From NCBI GenBank assembly GCA_900549955.1, contig URQH01000011.1, positions 1-49,563 of the forward strand: 49,563 nucleotides of DNA. Direction: 5' to 3'. The notes beneath the pieces were generated by a model. The model was given only the letters and a program-made list of their open reading frames with translations. It ran no database searches and was not told the origin of the DNA. Positions 47,282-49,563 of this stretch are shown here, in pieces; positions within the stretch are counted from its first letter, which is position 1; the number at the start of each line of letters is the position of its first letter. Origin of the DNA: an uncultured Eubacteriales bacterium. Lineage in GTDB: Bacteria; Bacillota; Clostridia; Christensenellales; CAG-138. The translations under genes were made by a program, and so were the position numbers.

Positions 47282-48800
47282 ACGAATTGTCGTCCTCGAC
47301 TTTGGGGCGCAGTATAACCAGCTCATTGCGCGGCGCGTGCGCGAGGCGGGCGTGTTTTCGGAGTTGATCCCGTTCAATGCGTCGCTCGAACGCATCCGGG
47401 GCGAGGCGCTCTCGGGCGTGATCCTGTCCGGCGGGCCGGACAGTGCGTATTGGGAAGGCGCCAAACGTTGTGACCCCGGCGTGTTTTCCCTGGGCGTGCC
47501 CGTGCTGGGCATCTGCTACGGCATGCAGATGATGGCGGCGCAGTTTGGCGGCACCGTTGGAGAGGCCCCCGTGCGCGAGTTCGGCAAGACGCCAATTCGC
47601 TGGGGCGACAGCCCGCTGCTGCAGGGCATCGACAGCGACTACGTCTGGATGACGCACAACGACGCGGTGCTTACTCTGCCGGAAGGCTTCCATACCATCG
47701 CGTCCACCGAACACTGTCCCATCGCGGCATTTGCCGATGATGCACGGCGTTTTTACGGCATTCAGTTTCATGCGGAAGTGGCGCACACGCCGCAGGGCGA
47801 GCGCATATTCCGTAACTTTTTGCGAAACATCTGCGGCTGCGACTGCACGTACAGCGTCGCCGGGCTGGCCGAGTCGCTCATCGAGCAGGTGCGGCGCCAG
47901 GTGGGGGAGGGGCGCGTGCTGGGCGCGCTCTCCGGCGGCGTCGACTCGTCGGTGGCCTCCGTGCTTGTACACAACGCCATCGGCGACCGGTTGACCTGCA
48001 TCTTTGTCGACCACGGCCTGCTGCGTGAGAACGAGGCGGAGGAGGTCATCGGTTTTTATCGGGACAAGCTGAACCTGAATATCATTGCCGTAGACGCACG
48101 GGAGCGGTTCCTCGCAAAGCTTGCCGGCGTCACGGAGCCGGAGCGCAAGCGCAAGATCATCGGCGAGGAGTTCATCCGCGTGTTCGAGGAGGAGGCCAGA
48201 AAGCTGGGCGGCGCGGACTATCTGTTGCAGGGCACGATCTATCCGGACGTGATCGAGAGCGGCACGGAGACCGGCGCGACGATCAAGAGCCACCACAATG
48301 TGGGCGGCCTGCCCAAGGACGTGGATTTTCGCGGCCTGGTGGAACCGTTACGCATGCTGTTCAAGGACGAGGTGCGCGCGCTGGGCGAGCACCTTGGCAT
48401 TGCGCACGAGCTGGTCTGGCGCCAGCCCTTCCCGGGGCCGGGGCTCGCCATCCGCGTGCTGGGCGACATTACGGAGGAGAAACTTTCCATTTTGCGGCGC
48501 AGCGACGCCATCCTGCGGGAGGAAATCCGCCTGGCGGGCCTTGCCGAGCAGATCTGGCAGTATTTTACCGTATTTACGGGCATGCGCAGCGTCGGCGTGA
48601 TGGGCGATTTGCGCACCTATGACTATGCCATCGGCGTGCGCGCGGTCACGTCGACCGACGCCATGACGGTCGAGTGGGCGGAAATCCCCTACCCGGTCCT
48701 CCGACGTATCAGCGAGCGCATCATCGCCGAAGTCCCCCACGTCAACCGCGTCGTCTACGACATCACGAGCAAACCCCCGGGCACGATTGAGTGGGAATAA
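47274..48800 (+). CDS. guaA: GMP synthase (glutamine-hydrolysing)
   Basis: A 508-residue enzyme converting XMP to GMP. The glutamine amidotransferase domain (1-~190) has GICYGMQMMA with catalytic Cys and FHAEVAHT with His. The ATP pyrophosphatase domain has the P-loop GALSGGVDSSVAS, and the C-terminal dimerisation domain ends PPGTIEWE. ATG 47274 lies inside the end of xpt, with GAGGAGG upstream. The last codons (GCACGATTGAGTGGGAATAA) are the sequence recognised by integrases of guaA-specific islands. Sequence beyond the stop changes abruptly in composition. Confidence 0.97.
   Translation: MPERIVVLDFGAQYNQLIARRVREAGVFSELIPFNASLERIRGEALSGVILSGGPDSAYWEGAKRCDPGVFSLGVPVLGICYGMQMMAAQFGGTVGEAPVREFGKTPIRWGDSPLLQGIDSDYVWMTHNDAVLTLPEGFHTIASTEHCPIAAFADDARRFYGIQFHAEVAHTPQGERIFRNFLRNICGCDCTYSVAGLAESLIEQVRRQVGEGRVLGALSGGVDSSVASVLVHNAIGDRLTCIFVDHGLLRENEAEEVIGFYRDKLNLNIIAVDARERFLAKLAGVTEPERKRKIIGEEFIRVFEEEARKLGGADYLLQGTIYPDVIESGTETGATIKSHHNVGGLPKDVDFRGLVEPLRMLFKDEVRALGEHLGIAHELVWRQPFPGPGLAIRVLGDITEEKLSILRRSDAILREEIRLAGLAEQIWQYFTVFTGMRSVGVMGDLRTYDYAIGVRAVTSTDAMTVEWAEIPYPVLRRISERIIAEVPHVNRVVYDITSKPPGTIEWE
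48781..48800. mobile_element. Putative attachment site at the guaA 3' end
   Basis: The final guaA codons, GCACGATTGAGTGGGAATAA, match the kind of site known as an integration hotspot for genomic islands at guaA. The coding sequence is intact, as expected when an element restores the gene end. The partner copy would lie beyond the window. Supported by the abrupt composition change after 48801. Confidence 0.5.
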
Positions 48801-49041
48801 AATGGAACACCGTAAAAGCCCAGTGTTTATGCGGGTTTGCGGCGTTCGGAGAAGTCTTTTGATAACAATTTGATAACAGCCATACAAGAGCCATTATTCT
48901 TGTAATCCAGTGGTTTATGGGTTACAGGATGATTGACAAGCGGTTGTGTGGCAAAAGAAATCCATATTAGAAAGCCCTTAGCTGTGGGTATGAAACTCAT
49001 GGCTAAGGGCTTTTTGTTGTTCTTATAGCTTTATGCGGAGG
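48801..49041. mobile_element. End region of a putative integrated element beside guaA
   Basis: 241 bases without a gene and visibly richer in A+T than the preceding 48 kb. It has a direct repeat of TTTGATAACA (48858-48867 and 48869-48878, 11-bp period) and an inverted repeat TACAAGA/TCTTGTA (48883-48889 and 48898-48904). Such repeats resemble integrase arm-binding sites. A terminator follows at 48973. No integrase gene lies within the window. Confidence 0.45.
48973..49016 (+). terminator. Terminator hairpin in the element end
   Basis: AGCCCTTAGC pairs with GCTAAGGGCT around a 19-base loop that partly folds, followed by TTTTT (49011-49015). It may end a transcript from guaA. Confidence 0.75.
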
Positions 49042-49350
49042 TCATTTTGATGATAATAGATCAAGAAATTTATTGTATGCACCGTAGTAGTTTTCTACCA
49101 TTTCTGAAAAAAGTGGGTCTACTTGGCACCCAGAGGGGATTTCCTTTTTCTTTTCAATACCCAAAAATCCTTTTTCGCCAGTTCTCACCCTAGAATATGA
49201 GATTTCAGATACATCAGGAAAATGGTCGGTTTCAATAGTTCCATTTCCGGCTCCATCATTAAGGTAAAAATCGCCACGGACGTTTATGCCATACTTGTTG
49301 TTCATATAAACCATTGCTAATTCGTGGGCAATTTGTTCTTTTGAAACCAT
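49042..49350 (-). CDS. Unknown small protein in the putative element
   Basis: A 102-residue protein I do not recognise. It begins MVSKEQIAHELAMVYMNNKYG and contains IPSGCQVDPLFSEMVENYY near residues 72-90. It has no signal peptide, membrane helix or enzyme motif. Codon use is clearly more AT-rich than in the rest of the window. ATG 49350 has GAGGAG 7 bases upstream. It lies 4 bases after the upstream gene's stop, so the two form an operon. Its origin is probably foreign, but its role is unknown. Confidence 0.7.
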   Translation of the reverse strand: MVSKEQIAHELAMVYMNNKYGINVRGDFYLNDGAGNGTIETDHFPDVSEISYSRVRTGEKGFLGIEKKKEIPSGCQVDPLFSEMVENYYGAYNKFLDLLSSK

Positions 49351-49354
49351 AATA

Positions 49355-49563
49355 TTACTCCTCTTTATCCAATTTATCCTTGAATACTTTAGCCAGCGTA
49401 TCGCTTAACTCCTGCGAAGGGACTTTCGCCCAGATTTGTGTGGTGTCGAATTTCGGATAGTAATAACGCCAGTTGTCGTATTCTTCCCTGCTGATTTCCT
49501 CGGAAGATAGCTTGTCCGCCTGCTCTTTCCAAGCATGGAGCATTTGCAGCAGCTCGTAAGCCT
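49355..49563 (-). CDS. Unknown protein in the putative element, partial (5' end outside window)
   Basis: The reading frame stays open to the window edge, so only the last ~69 residues are seen: the visible start is ELLQMLHAWKEQADKLSSEE and the end is VPSQELSDTLAKVFKDKLDK plus EE. It is charged and helical with no membrane segment. The pattern EYDNWRYYYPKFDTTQ is reminiscent of the C-terminal part of some recombinase or mobile-element proteins, but I cannot confirm this. An internal ATG at 49543 could be taken for a start; the open frame upstream argues it is not. It is immediately upstream of the small unknown gene. Confidence 0.6.
   Translation of the reverse strand, partial: AYELLQMLHAWKEQADKLSSEEISREEYDNWRYYYPKFDTTQIWAKVPSQELSDTLAKVFKDKLDKEE

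Noticed and set aside
1..49563. CRISPR arrays, tRNA genes and complete insertion sequences
   Set aside because: No regularly spaced repeats, tRNA cloverleaf with CCA-end context, or transposase frame was seen on reading both strands.

Overview
The window comes from a GC-rich, endospore-forming member of the Bacillota, most likely class Clostridia. The evidence is spoIVA, gpr and spoIIP, strong Shine-Dalgarno sequences of the GGAGG type, a pyrophosphate-dependent phosphofructokinase, a homologue of clostridial (Re)-citrate synthase, a sortase-type PPTGD surface protein and a zinc-ribbon/membrane protein of the DUF6320 kind. I cannot fix the genus. All functions below come from reading motifs and overall protein resemblance; no database search was run.

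Layout. 1-372: the 3' end of an rRNA operon (23S tail, 5S, terminator). 569-2143: an apparent rearrangement scar in which the tails of two antiparallel genes meet, followed by an intact sialidase-like gene. 2397-4946: a drug/metabolite exporter convergent with an apbE-redoxin pair. 5085-9624: PPi-phosphofructokinase, a DUF421 membrane protein, a decayed GH13 glucosidase and a secreted SH3b/nuclease protein. 9744-12757: a two-component system. 12988-16826: Nudix, class II aldolase, a membrane-associated glycosyltransferase and GAPDH. 16904-19133: an Xre regulator divergent from a wall-anchored surface protein across a 367-bp regulatory region. 19345-23410: (Re)-citrate synthase-like enzyme, M32 carboxypeptidase and an unknown membrane protein. 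23605-29695: a tight esterase/acyltransferase/zinc-ribbon membrane protein/Crp-like cluster, ahcY and an orphan metal- or cobalamin-type binding lipoprotein. 29791-37227: DUF896 protein, a PDZ-radical SAM protein, der, plsY, spoIVA, gpr, spoIIP. 37331-40459 (minus): the lysine/diaminopimelate operon asd-dapA-dapB, in which DapB carries an aspartokinase-like ACT tandem. 40589-46395 (minus): five tightly packed genes (methyltransferase, hslO, TPR protein, RNA methyltransferase, apgM). 46691-48800: xpt-guaA. 48801-end: AT-richer DNA starting exactly at the guaA stop codon, with repeats and unfamiliar small genes, which looks like one end of an integrated element.

How the genes work together. PPi-PFK, class II aldolase, GAPDH and ApgM cover much of lower glycolysis with a PPi-saving PFK. 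asd, dapA and dapB lead to diaminopimelate and to the spore compound dipicolinate, and sit next to three sporulation genes. xpt and guaA form a guanine salvage/GMP unit. No single complete novel system is obvious. The strongest leads are the DapB-ACT fusion, the guaA 3'-end insertion boundary, the CATATGT-rich control region next to the Xre regulator, the esterase/acyltransferase/DUF6320/Crp cluster, three genes with apparently leaderless promoters, and the redoxin that has lost its CXXC site.
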